A DNA stretch of 64,000 nt from Candidatus Cloacimonadota bacterium (GTDB lineage: Bacteria > Cloacimonadota > Cloacimonadia > Cloacimonadales > Cloacimonadaceae), in the NCBI GenBank assembly GCA_029781115.1, contig JAKOXG010000005.1:1-64000 (forward strand). The letters run 5' to 3'. This document shows, in pieces, positions 49,932 to 58,218 of the stretch. Made by a program: the position numbers and the translations under genes. Numbering within the stretch: the first letter of the stretch is position 1; each line of letters opens with the position of its first letter. Below the pieces are notes generated by a model. That model was not told the DNA's origin and did no database searches. It saw only the letters and a program-made list of their open reading frames with translations.

Positions 49932-51749
49932 ATGAAAAAGCTTATCTTGGGACTGCTGTTGCTGACCCTGCTGACATGCCCGTTGCTGGCCGCACGCAAG
50001 GCCTTAGTGATAGGCAATTCAGAATATTTGACCGCACCGCTGCGGAATCCGGTGAACGATGCCCGGGCGATGGAATTGGCCCTGCGTGACCTGGGATTTG
50101 AGGTCACCGTTGGCTATAACATCAAGGACCACCGCGAAATGCTGCGTCTGATCCTGGATTTTGGAGCCGAGCTCGATGCTGTAGCGGACGAGGACGAGAG
50201 CGTTGGCTTATTTTACTATGCCGGTCATGGCGTCCAGAGTAATGGCCGCAACTACCTGATACCCACAGAGGCGAACATCCGCAGAGACCAGGATATTGAG
50301 CTGGAAGGGGTTGAACTGGACCGCGTGCTGCGCGAGATGGGCTATGCCCAAAATGACGTCAACATCATCATTATGGATGCCTGCCGCAACAATCCCTACG
50401 CCTCCAGCTTGCGCTCTGCCATGCCCGGTCTGGCACCCACCACCGCCAAAAGAATCCCCGGACTGCTGATCGCCTATGCGACCGAGCCGGATGGCGTGGC
50501 ACGGGATGGATCGGGAGACAACGGCATCTACACCGAAGAGCTTTTGAAAAACATCAACACCCCGGGCTTGACCCTGAACCAAATCCTGATGAAGACCCGG
50601 GAATCAGTTATAGCCAAGACAAACGGAGATCAAATCCCCTGGGAAAACAGCTCTCTGACCCGGGATTTTTACTTCGACCCCAACGTCGACCCCACCATGA
50701 TAGACGTCCCGGCTCCACCGCCGCCTGTGGAAGGCCGCGTGCAATTCAGGCCCAACTACGGCTGGATCGAGGTCTCTTCCACGCAAGAAGCGGAAGTGTT
50801 TTTGGATGGAGTTTTCAAGGACAAAGTCTCCGCCGCCAACAACCTGGAGATCCACAACGTCCCCGTGGGCAGCCATACGCTGGAGCTGCGGAGCCCGCAC
50901 AGGACCGAAAGCCAAAGCATCTATGTGGATAAAAACCTCAAGAGCGAAGTGCACTTTGGCAGAACCCTGGAAAACATGGTATTTGTGGAAGGTGGCAGCT
51001 TTACGATGGGCTCGCTTGACGGAGAAGATAACGAGCAACCGGAGCATGAGGTGAAGGTCTCGCCTTTCTGGATTGGCAAATACGAGGTAACTCAGGCGGA
51101 ATATACCAAGTTTATGCAGCCGGCCTCAAGCTGGACAGCCGAATACGGAATAGGAGACAGCTACCCCGCTTACTACGTCTCCTGGTATGCCGCTCTCAAA
51201 TACTGCAACTACCGCAGCATGGCGGAAGGGCTCACACCCTGTTACACGATAGATGGCCAAATCAATCCCGATAATTGGGGTGCCATCCCCACCTTCACAA
51301 ACCCTACCTGGGACGGCGTTGTCTGCGATTGGGAAGCCAACGGCTACAGACTGCCAACCGAGGCGGAATGGGAATTTGCAGCCCGCGGCGGAATCAAGAG
51401 CAGGGGCTACAAATACGCCGGCGCCAACGAGCTTACCCCCGTGGCCTGGAACATCGACAATTCCACCTACAAAGCCCACGAAATTGGATCCAAAGCCCCC
51501 AATGAACTGGGCATTTACGACATGAGCGGCAACGTCGGGGAATGGTGCTGGGACTGGTATTCTGGCTCTTACTATAGCGAAAGCCCAAAGGACAATCCCA
51601 CCGGTGAGGAAAGCGGCTATTGGAGATCTTTGCGCGGTGGCGACTTCTACAAAGAAGCCACCGAATGCCGGGTCTACTCCCGTGATTTCACCAGCCCCTA
51701 CTTCAGCAGCCACGAAAGCGGCTTCCGCGTCTGCAGAAACTTAGATTGA
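49932..51749 (+). CDS. Secreted metacaspase-PEGA-SUMF1 (FGE-like) fusion protein
   Basis: A 605-residue exported protein with signal peptide MKKLILGLLLLTLLTCPLLA. Residues about 22-245 are a caspase/metacaspase (C14) domain with the dyad His99 (YYAGHG) and Cys151 (MDACRNNP). Residues about 275-345 are a PEGA-like domain (EAEVFLDGVFKDKVSAANN, VPVGSHTLEL). Residues about 348-603 are a formylglycine-generating-enzyme/SUMF1-like domain (GGSFTMGS, EVTQAEYTKFM, RLPTEAEWEFAARGG, GNVGEWCWDWY, RGGDFY, GFRVCR). In active FGE two cysteines sit near the final RGGSW..C....C motif; here the first is replaced (RGGDFYKEATEC), so this domain is probably a binding fold and not an enzyme. Monocistronic, with start supported by AGGAT upstream. 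Confidence 0.88.
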   Translation: MKKLILGLLLLTLLTCPLLAARKALVIGNSEYLTAPLRNPVNDARAMELALRDLGFEVTVGYNIKDHREMLRLILDFGAELDAVADEDESVGLFYYAGHGVQSNGRNYLIPTEANIRRDQDIELEGVELDRVLREMGYAQNDVNIIIMDACRNNPYASSLRSAMPGLAPTTAKRIPGLLIAYATEPDGVARDGSGDNGIYTEELLKNINTPGLTLNQILMKTRESVIAKTNGDQIPWENSSLTRDFYFDPNVDPTMIDVPAPPPPVEGRVQFRPNYGWIEVSSTQEAEVFLDGVFKDKVSAANNLEIHNVPVGSHTLELRSPHRTESQSIYVDKNLKSEVHFGRTLENMVFVEGGSFTMGSLDGEDNEQPEHEVKVSPFWIGKYEVTQAEYTKFMQPASSWTAEYGIGDSYPAYYVSWYAALKYCNYRSMAEGLTPCYTIDGQINPDNWGAIPTFTNPTWDGVVCDWEANGYRLPTEAEWEFAARGGIKSRGYKYAGANELTPVAWNIDNSTYKAHEIGSKAPNELGIYDMSGNVGEWCWDWYSGSYYSESPKDNPTGEESGYWRSLRGGDFYKEATECRVYSRDFTSPYFSSHESGFRVCRNLD

Positions 51750-51776
51750 TAAGCCCTTGGCTCATGTGGCTTTGCT

Positions 51777-51814
51777 TCCGGCAATCGCTGCCATGGTGGT
51801 GGTGCATTGCCGGA
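51777..51814. terminator. Hairpin between convergent genes, possible bidirectional terminator
   Basis: TCCGGCAAT (51777-51785) and ATTGCCGGA (51806-51814) form a 9-bp stem between the stop of the metacaspase fusion and the stop of the exonuclease gene. No T-tract follows on either side, so termination is uncertain. Confidence 0.4.
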
Positions 51815-51844
51815 GGCGGAGCGTTCGCCGTGGTGATGGTCACT

Positions 51845-53017
51845 TCAACCTTCAGGACGGCTTTTACTGATCTTTCTTTGCAGGCGGATTCGCCGTTTGT
51901 CTATCTCGTGCAATGTCTTAAGATCCGGCAGGGAAAGGCTTTGCTGCCAGCGCAACAGCTCTTCAGTGCACCTTAGAGCCTGCTCAAAGTCCCTCTTTTG
52001 CTCCAAGATAATAGCCAAAGCCAGCAGGGAAGGCGGATGCAAAAGCGCAGCACCATATTCAAAGCACTGCTGCGCTTCCTCCAGCTCCCTGTCCCGCTTG
52101 CAGAGCTGTCCCAGCTCATAGACGCTTTCCACCGTGGCGATATCCAACTCCCTCATCTCCTGCAAGATCTGCTTGGCCACTTCCGTTTGGCCCTGACTCA
52201 GATACAGCTTTGCCACCGCATGATAATCCACCCTGGGGTCTTTGCCCACCTCCATTGGCAGGCGGATGGCGTCACAGATAATCACCATCAAAGCCATGGT
52301 GTAGATGATGTCCAACTGATTGTGTTTGACGATCTTAAGCAGCGGCTCCACATCGCCGTAGACGAGATAGTGGTTGTAAGCCTGCGGGATCATGCCGCCG
52401 TTGATATCCAGCTCCGGATCCCTCAACACGCCCATCACATAATATTCCAGGCTCTCCAAGGCGCAGGAGGGCAGGGTGCCTTTCCACAGGCGCCGCGCCA
52501 TGTGCAGGAGGTCTATGTGGTCTTTTCCTGCAAGGTTCAGCCAGATGCGGTGATAGAGCAGACGGGATTCGAGGACGGGGATATCGAAGCTTTTGCCGTT
52601 GAAGGTGACTAAGACGCTGTGGCTTTCCAGTAGCTCAATCAGGCGGTCAAAGCTGTTGAGTTCGGCGTCCGGTTCTGGCAGTAAGATCTGCTCCACCACG
52701 TAGTTACCTTCCTCAAAATAGCCCAAACCAATCAGGAAAGACAGGGTGTTGCCTCTGCCTAAGCCAGTGGTTTCGACGTCCAAGACCAACAGCTCATTCA
52801 CATCCAAACCCTGCGAGGCATCCAGCTTGGCCCAGTTCAACAGCACCTCCGGGATGTCCTGCAGCTCCAGACTCACCCCCTCATCGCTGTAGCCGGCCCA
52901 GCTCTCGGAGAGCAGCAGCACGCTATCTTCTTTGTGGGCAGAGTACTGTCCGCCCAGCGTCGCCTGTAAGAGCTCGCGGGTAAGCTGTCTGAGGTCGAAG
53001 TCTTGAGTGTGAGCCAT
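51845..53017 (-). CDS. YprB-type RNase H-like exonuclease with TPR tail
   Basis: A 390-residue protein. The DEDDh-type exonuclease core has Asp80 and Glu82 (VLDVETTG), TFNGKSFDIP about 130-140, and a later HNQLDIIYTMAL motif, matching the YprB family (PF13482). Residues about 285-370 look like TPR repeats (AVAKLYLSQGQTEVAKQ, ELGQLCKRDRELEEAQQCFEYG). The nucleic-acid substrate is unknown. An ATG at 53017 (MAHTQDF) is chosen because further upstream codons run into the repeat block. The -10 box ends 7 bp before this ATG, so the message may be leaderless. Confidence 0.78.
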   Translation of the reverse strand: MAHTQDFDLRQLTRELLQATLGGQYSAHKEDSVLLLSESWAGYSDEGVSLELQDIPEVLLNWAKLDASQGLDVNELLVLDVETTGLGRGNTLSFLIGLGYFEEGNYVVEQILLPEPDAELNSFDRLIELLESHSVLVTFNGKSFDIPVLESRLLYHRIWLNLAGKDHIDLLHMARRLWKGTLPSCALESLEYYVMGVLRDPELDINGGMIPQAYNHYLVYGDVEPLLKIVKHNQLDIIYTMALMVIICDAIRLPMEVGKDPRVDYHAVAKLYLSQGQTEVAKQILQEMRELDIATVESVYELGQLCKRDRELEEAQQCFEYGAALLHPPSLLALAIILEQKRDFEQALRCTEELLRWQQSLSLPDLKTLHEIDKRRIRLQRKISKSRPEG

Positions 53018-53024
53018 GAGAGCA

Positions 53025-53052
53025 AATCTGGATGAGGGGCTGTTGCTGTCAA
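53025..53052 (-). promoter_or_regulatory. Putative promoter of the exonuclease gene
   Basis: Minus strand TTGACA (53052-53047), a 16-nt spacer containing AGCCCCTC, then CAGATT (53030-53025), only 7 bp before the ATG. Confidence 0.45.
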
Positions 53053-53075
53053 TGTATTTAGGAAAATTCTCAAGT

Positions 53076-53300
53076 GTACGGGCGGTCGCTGAACCGCCGA
53101 TTGCCAAGATATTAGGAAAATCAAGCTGCGCTTGATGGCGGCGGTATAGCAACCGCCGGCTACAAGATGGGTCGCTCAAGTAGGGTCGCTCGCAGAAGCC
53201 ACCCCCTCCTTCCTGCCTTAGCCTCCCGGTGATTCCCCGGAGCCTCCCGGGAAAAACCCGAGTATCTCCACGGCATCTCCGGGTGGGTGAGTAAGGGCCG
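53076..53300. repeat. Palindromic intergenic repeat block, copy 2
   Basis: Holds GTACGGGCGGTCGCTGAACC (about 53078), GGCGGCGGTATAGCAACCGC (about 53139), GGGTCGCT units (53166, 53181) and, at 53215-53295, the inverse of the 620-702 repeat (GGAGCCTCCCGGGAAAAACC, CGAGTATCTCCACGGCATC). The order of modules is changed relative to copy 1 at 620-965. There is no gene from 53018 to 53487. Confidence 0.7.
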
Positions 53301-53407
53301 AGCGTGAAGCGCGGTCATGAGAAAGTCTCATCTTATCATTTGAGTCCAAAGTGTGGTGATTCATCAGGCAAATCCATGGTTTTTTAGGCACCTTCCACCT
53401 AAATAGA

Positions 53408-53436
53408 TTGACAGCAAATCGCTTTCTAAAAAGCAT
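53408..53436 (+). promoter_or_regulatory. Possible promoter of the polysaccharide operon
   Basis: TTGACA (53408-53413) with a weak AAGCAT 17 nt on. An AT-rich stretch with TATATT lies at about 53455, nearer the gene. Confidence 0.3.
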
Positions 53437-53487
53437 GCACTTTAGTGGAATATTCTATATTAAAAGCAATCTTAAGGATATAAGTTA

Positions 53488-54651
53488 ATGGAAAAACGAG
53501 AGTTCGACGTCTTTGAACTGATCAAGATCATGTTGCGCCATCGCTGGTTCATCATCATCTTTGTGGCCATCGTGAGCATTGGGGCGGTGATTTATTCACT
53601 GCTCACGCCTCAGATCTGGGAGAGCGGAGCCACGTTTTACATCGTGGGCGATGAAGCTACCGCCTTGCCCATCAATCTCCCCGGCATAGGCAGTTTGGCT
53701 TCCAACCTGATGAATCAGGACAACTTACAGGGTGGCCTCAATGCCGTTTCGGCGATGTATTCGAGACGCTTTTCGGAGGATGTGATCCGCAAATTTGACC
53801 TCATCAGCTACTTCAAGATCAACGATCCGGACACCTTGTTGCAGATGGATGTTGCGCTCAAGAAGCTGAAAAAGGGCATGGTCGACATCAATCTCAGCGA
53901 GGAAACCGGCCTCGTCTCCATCAGCGTGGAGACCAAAGATAAAAAGCTAAGTATGGACATGGTAAACTATTACCTGGCCAAGCTGGATGAATATAACCGC
54001 GAGCAAAAGCTCACCAAAGGCAAGCGTGAACGTGTCTTTTTGGAAGAAAGAGTGGCGGAAACACGGGCGGTCTTGGATTCCCTGATCGCTGCGGATAAAG
54101 AGTTCAGGCTCAGCAGCAACGCCATTGACATCGAAGAGCAGACTGCGGCATTGATGAAGAGCTATGCGGATCTGGTTGCCCAGAAGTTGGCTGCGGAAAC
54201 AGAGCTGGAAATGGCACGCCAATCCCTGAGCGAAAATTCGCCCATGGTGCAGGAACTCAGGACCAAGCGGAATGTGCTCAATTCTCAGATTCGAGAGCTG
54301 GAGAGCAGCAAGGATAAGGTCAAACCCCGCTATCTGATAGACATCGCCTCCTTGCCGGATCTCGGCTCGCGCTATGCTCAGCTCAAGATGGAGCTCATGA
54401 TCCAGACTGCCGTCTTTGAATTTCTGTATCCCCAATATGAGGCTGCACGCCTGGAAGAGCTCAAGGATATGCCCTCGGTGGACATCCTGGATTCCCCTCG
54501 GGAAGCCGGCTTACGTGCCCGTCCCAAGCGCGCCGTGATCTGCATCATTGCCTTCTTCCTGGCTTTTGTGGTGGCTGTGTGCATCGTGCTTTTCAAAGCC
54601 ATCCTGGAACGCAATAAAGATAGACTGCTGGAGTTGCGCCAAACCCTTTAG
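53488..54651 (+). CDS. Wzz-type polysaccharide chain-length regulator
   Basis: A 387-residue inner-membrane protein of the Wzz/chain-length-determinant family (polysaccharide co-polymerase). There is a cytoplasmic start, a membrane segment about 19-39 (RWFIIIFVAIVSIGAVIYSLL), a large periplasmic region with long coiled coils (about 180-280), and a second membrane segment about 348-372. It lacks a C-terminal kinase domain, so it is the short Wzz form, not a Wzc-type kinase. It is followed after 12 bp by a Wzy-like gene, which fits control of polymer length. Ribosome-binding site AAGGAT 8 nt before the ATG. First gene of a six-gene operon. Confidence 0.88.
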   Translation: MEKREFDVFELIKIMLRHRWFIIIFVAIVSIGAVIYSLLTPQIWESGATFYIVGDEATALPINLPGIGSLASNLMNQDNLQGGLNAVSAMYSRRFSEDVIRKFDLISYFKINDPDTLLQMDVALKKLKKGMVDINLSEETGLVSISVETKDKKLSMDMVNYYLAKLDEYNREQKLTKGKRERVFLEERVAETRAVLDSLIAADKEFRLSSNAIDIEEQTAALMKSYADLVAQKLAAETELEMARQSLSENSPMVQELRTKRNVLNSQIRELESSKDKVKPRYLIDIASLPDLGSRYAQLKMELMIQTAVFEFLYPQYEAARLEELKDMPSVDILDSPREAGLRARPKRAVICIIAFFLAFVVAVCIVLFKAILERNKDRLLELRQTL

Positions 54652-54663
54652 GAGCTTAAGACT

Positions 54664-55950
54664 TTGGGAGCACTGCAAAAAATAAGCAAGCCGATCATCT
54701 ATCTGGCATTGATGAGCTTGTGCATCTATCTCGCACAAGCTATGCAGACTGCGACCTTTGGCATGCTGGCTGTAGCGGTGCTGTTTTTGGGCGCTTGGCT
54801 TTTCTATGCCTTTGCTTTTGGGCTCGACTTTCGGGCTTGCTTGGTATTCTCCACCTTCTTCTTTGTAAAGCCTTTCATTCCCACCTTTTATGTGGTGTTA
54901 GTGCTGCTGGCCTTTTCGCTGCTGACCCAATACTATCAAGAAAGGCGCAAGCTGTTGTGGCCCTACCCTTTGGCCACCGCTATCCTGGTAGCGACCGCTT
55001 TCTATGGCCTGATCCGCAGCAGAGCTCCCGGCAGTGCTCTGCCCTATTTCTTTTCCACGGCCATAGTTCCCACGCTGCTTTTTATCTGCTTTGCCAATAG
55101 CAAGATAGACGCCAAGCTCTTTGATCTCTGGGTGCGCCTCATCGTCTACATCAACGTCTTTTTGGCCTTTATCGGCGTGATCGTGGCGCTGCTCAATCCC
55201 ACAAAACGGCTTGGCTCACTGTGGATTACGGCCATGACCATCAATGGCTTTTACCTGATGGGGCTCTTCTTTGCCATCGCTCTGGGCATCCGTGAAAAGG
55301 ACAAAAACAAGAGCCTGCTCTGGTATCTGGGCGCAGTAATCATCTTCCTGGGCATGGTTTACACTTACACGCGCATGGCGCTGCTGGCCGTCTTTTTCGG
55401 CTTTTTCCTGATGATGCTCAAGATGAAGCGTTTCAGGCTGATCGGCATCATTATCCTGCTTTTGATCCCGCTTTTGATTCCCGCCTCCATGCTCGAGCGC
55501 GTCCAGAGCACTTTCAGCTTCGATATGTCCATCTTCATCCGCCTTTTTGCCTGGTATCATGCGCTGCGGCAGATCAGCCTGCACCCCTTCTTTGGCATAG
55601 GCATCAGCACTTGGGAGACCTGGTATCGAGGCGTGGTGCCCTTCTCCTTCCTCTATGCGGAACACCCTCACAACCTCTTTTTGAGGATCTTTGTCGAGAT
55701 CGGCGTCTTTGGCTTCATCAGCTACTTCTGGATCATTTACCGCGTGCTGAAAGACTTCCGCAACAATGTGGTAAAGCGCAGCCAAGAGCCCTACTACTGG
55801 GTGATCTACATCGGCGTGCTGTCGCTGCTCTTTTCCTGCCTGACTGATATTTTCATCCAACAATACAGCATCAGCTTGGCATTTTGGACCTGCTTGGCCT
55901 TTATGTATATGCTGAGCCGTCAACAGATTGCAGATAACGAGGATACATGA
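54664..55950 (+). CDS. O-antigen ligase/polymerase-like (Wzy/WaaL) membrane protein
   Basis: A 428-residue polytopic membrane protein with about 11-12 hydrophobic segments. Near residues 310-345 is the O-antigen ligase/polymerase (Wzy_C) signature: HPFFGIGISTWETWY, then AEHPHNLFLRIFVEIGVFG, with a conserved His-Asn pair. It either joins repeat units or transfers the polymer to a carrier on the periplasmic face; sequence alone does not tell which. The start is TTG with AGGAG 9 nt upstream. It follows the Wzz gene by 12 bp and overlaps the MazG gene by 4 bp (ATGA). Confidence 0.87.
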   Translation: MGALQKISKPIIYLALMSLCIYLAQAMQTATFGMLAVAVLFLGAWLFYAFAFGLDFRACLVFSTFFFVKPFIPTFYVVLVLLAFSLLTQYYQERRKLLWPYPLATAILVATAFYGLIRSRAPGSALPYFFSTAIVPTLLFICFANSKIDAKLFDLWVRLIVYINVFLAFIGVIVALLNPTKRLGSLWITAMTINGFYLMGLFFAIALGIREKDKNKSLLWYLGAVIIFLGMVYTYTRMALLAVFFGFFLMMLKMKRFRLIGIIILLLIPLLIPASMLERVQSTFSFDMSIFIRLFAWYHALRQISLHPFFGIGISTWETWYRGVVPFSFLYAEHPHNLFLRIFVEIGVFGFISYFWIIYRVLKDFRNNVVKRSQEPYYWVIYIGVLSLLFSCLTDIFIQQYSISLAFWTCLAFMYMLSRQQIADNEDT

Positions 55951-56714
55951 AACAATTTGACCAACTGATAGAGATCATGGCGCGGCTGCGTGACCCTGAA
56001 ACCGGCTGCCCCTGGGATAACAAACAAACGCCTATGTCCTTGAGAGCCAACTTTATCGAGGAACTATATGAGGCCATCGAAGCCATCGAAGCGGATGATG
56101 CTGAGGCTCTCAGCGAAGAGCTGGGCGACCTGATGCTGCACATCGTTTTCCAGGCGCGCATGGCTGAAGAGGCGCAGCGTTTCGACATCCGCACCGTGCT
56201 GGAAAAGATCAATGACAAGCTGATCCGCCGCCATCCCCACATCTTTGCGGATACCAAGGTCGAGGATGCCGAAGGCGTGAAGCAGAATTGGGAGCTGATC
56301 AAAAAGCGGGAAAAGAAGCACCGCAAGAGCATCTTGGACGGCATCCCCGGCTCCATGCCTGCCCTGATCCATGCCTCTCGCACACAGGAAAAGGCTGCCG
56401 CTTTGGGCTTTGATTGGGATGACATCCCACCCGTGATCGAGAAGATCGAAGAGGAGCTGGAAGAACTCAAATGCGCCCTCAAAGCGCAACAAGAGGGGCA
56501 AATCACCATGGAGATCGGCGATCTGCTCTTCAGCGTGGTAAACCTTGCCAGAAAGCTGAATATAGACGCCGAAGCCGCCCTCAAAGCCAGCACCCGTAAA
56601 TTCACCGAACGCTTTCACTTTATCGAAGAATACTATGAGAAAAACCAAAAAGACATCAGAAGAGCAGGATTGGAAGAACTCGACGAGATCTGGGAACTCG
56701 CAAAGAAGCACTAA
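55947..56714 (+). CDS. mazG: Nucleoside triphosphate pyrophosphohydrolase MazG
   Basis: A 255-residue, two-domain MazG that hydrolyses NTPs to NMP and pyrophosphate, a house-cleaning enzyme. The N-terminal domain has LRDPETGCPWDNKQTPMSL and the metal-binding EELYEAIEAIEADD...EELGDLMLHIVF (about 37-70). The second copy has EKIEEELEELK and MEIGDLLFSVVNLAR (about 165-200). Length and order match E. coli MazG (263). It is translationally coupled to the gene before it, and its 3' end overlaps the kinase gene by 80 bp. Confidence 0.94.
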   Translation: MKQFDQLIEIMARLRDPETGCPWDNKQTPMSLRANFIEELYEAIEAIEADDAEALSEELGDLMLHIVFQARMAEEAQRFDIRTVLEKINDKLIRRHPHIFADTKVEDAEGVKQNWELIKKREKKHRKSILDGIPGSMPALIHASRTQEKAAALGFDWDDIPPVIEKIEEELEELKCALKAQQEGQITMEIGDLLFSVVNLARKLNIDAEAALKASTRKFTERFHFIEEYYEKNQKDIRRAGLEELDEIWELAKKH

Positions 56715-58218
56715 CCGCTTCCGCCTGCTGCGTTTCTACATGATCGGCGGTACGGTTCTGATCCTCATCGCCTTTGCTGCCTACAACCTCATCCTTGTCA
56801 AAAACGCCAAGAGAGAGCAGGAATGCGTGCCCCGGATGTTTGCCCAATATATTGCCTACACGGATAGCTATCTGCGTCAGGCAGAAGAATATGAGCGTCT
56901 GATCAGCGAAGTGCGCACCCGCTACTTCCAATTTGCATCCAAACAAAACTTCCAGGAAGAGCTCTGGGACTACATCAGCATCGATTTTATGCAGAAAAAC
57001 CCCATCCCCGTGATCATCACAGACGAAGCCTTCACGCCTCTCTTTTGGAACCGGGTGGGAGTGAGCCAGGATTCGCTCTACTCCGAGCTTTCCTACACCT
57101 CCAAGCGCAAGCTGCAGGAACACATGTCCAGCATGATCCACTCCAAGCTCACAGACAAAAACGTCGTCACCGGCTATGCATTCTATGCCAAACCTGTTTC
57201 ATTGCAGGAGTTTGTGAGCCGCGTGGACTACTCCATCGTGGTTACCGATCGCGACAAACAGCCCCTCTTTTGGCACAATGTGGGCGTGCCGGAATCGCAG
57301 AAGTATGAGGAAGTGGAGCCCGAGCACCGCGCTGAACTGCAAGAAATGATGGCTTCCATGACCGAGATGCCGATGGCCAGCGATGCCGACAGCCTCGGCT
57401 ACATCTATTTTACCGTGCCGCGTTCGCTGCATCAGATCCGTAACTTCGTGGTGCTACAGCTCTTGATCGTGCTGATTTTGATCGGCTTTACCACCTATGG
57501 CATCTTTCTGCTCAAACGCGCCGAAAAAGACAGCCTCTGGATGGGGCTGGCCAAGGAAATTGCGCACCAATTTGGCACACCCATCACCTCGCTGATGGGC
57601 TGGCTGGAATACCTGAAAAGCAGGGACACAGAGACGCCCACACAGGTGGATAACCAGCAGATCTTGGACATGATGGCCACCGACGTCGACCACCTCAAAA
57701 ACATCGCCTCGCGCTTCGGTAAAGTGGGCTCACAGGCAGAGCTCAAGCCCACTGTCCTGCACGACATTATGGAGGAAACTGTGGATTATTTCCGCAAGCG
57801 CATGCCGCACCTGGGCTCACGGATAGACATCCACCTGATCAGCAAAATCCAAGGTGTGAATGTGATGTTGGATGTGGAACTCTTCAAGTGGTCGATGGAA
57901 AACCTGATCAAAAACTGTGTGGATGCCATGGTTCCCAAAGGCGGCAACATCATCATCACCGCCACACAGAGCGAAAGACACGTCTACCTCCAGATACGCG
58001 ACGAGGGCAAAGGCATCCCACGCTCGCAATGGAAGAAGATCTTCGAGCCCGGCGTCACCAGCAAACATCGGGGCTGGGGCTTGGGACTGAGCCTGGCCCA
58101 ACGCATCATTCAAGACTACCACCAGGGCTACATCAAGGTGGTGACCAGCACCGCCGATGAAGGCACCACCATGGAGATCAAACTGCACAAAGAAAACCGT
58201 GAAAAGGACAAATCATGA
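56635..58218 (+). CDS. Sensor histidine kinase with duplicated sensory segment
   Basis: A 527-residue membrane sensor kinase. Membrane segment 1 is about 33-55, then about 215 outer residues, with segment 2 about 269-293. The phospho-acceptor is His311 (KEIAHQFGTP). The ATPase domain has the N box (ENLIKNCVDAM), G1 (RDEGKGIP) and G2 (GWGLGLSLA). The outer region repeats itself: IITDEAFTPLFWNRVGVSQDS (about 127-147) and VVTDRDKQPLFWHNVGVPES (about 202-221), followed by LQEHMSSM and LQEMMASM. No response regulator lies next to it. The ATG at 56635 overlaps mazG by 80 bp; a later start would cut into membrane segment 1. Confidence 0.9.
   Translation: MRKTKKTSEEQDWKNSTRSGNSQRSTNRFRLLRFYMIGGTVLILIAFAAYNLILVKNAKREQECVPRMFAQYIAYTDSYLRQAEEYERLISEVRTRYFQFASKQNFQEELWDYISIDFMQKNPIPVIITDEAFTPLFWNRVGVSQDSLYSELSYTSKRKLQEHMSSMIHSKLTDKNVVTGYAFYAKPVSLQEFVSRVDYSIVVTDRDKQPLFWHNVGVPESQKYEEVEPEHRAELQEMMASMTEMPMASDADSLGYIYFTVPRSLHQIRNFVVLQLLIVLILIGFTTYGIFLLKRAEKDSLWMGLAKEIAHQFGTPITSLMGWLEYLKSRDTETPTQVDNQQILDMMATDVDHLKNIASRFGKVGSQAELKPTVLHDIMEETVDYFRKRMPHLGSRIDIHLISKIQGVNVMLDVELFKWSMENLIKNCVDAMVPKGGNIIITATQSERHVYLQIRDEGKGIPRSQWKKIFEPGVTSKHRGWGLGLSLAQRIIQDYHQGYIKVVTSTADEGTTMEIKLHKENREKDKS

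Noticed and set aside
53218-53436. Possible 72-residue protein on the minus strand
   Set aside because: Consists mostly of the palindromic repeat block.
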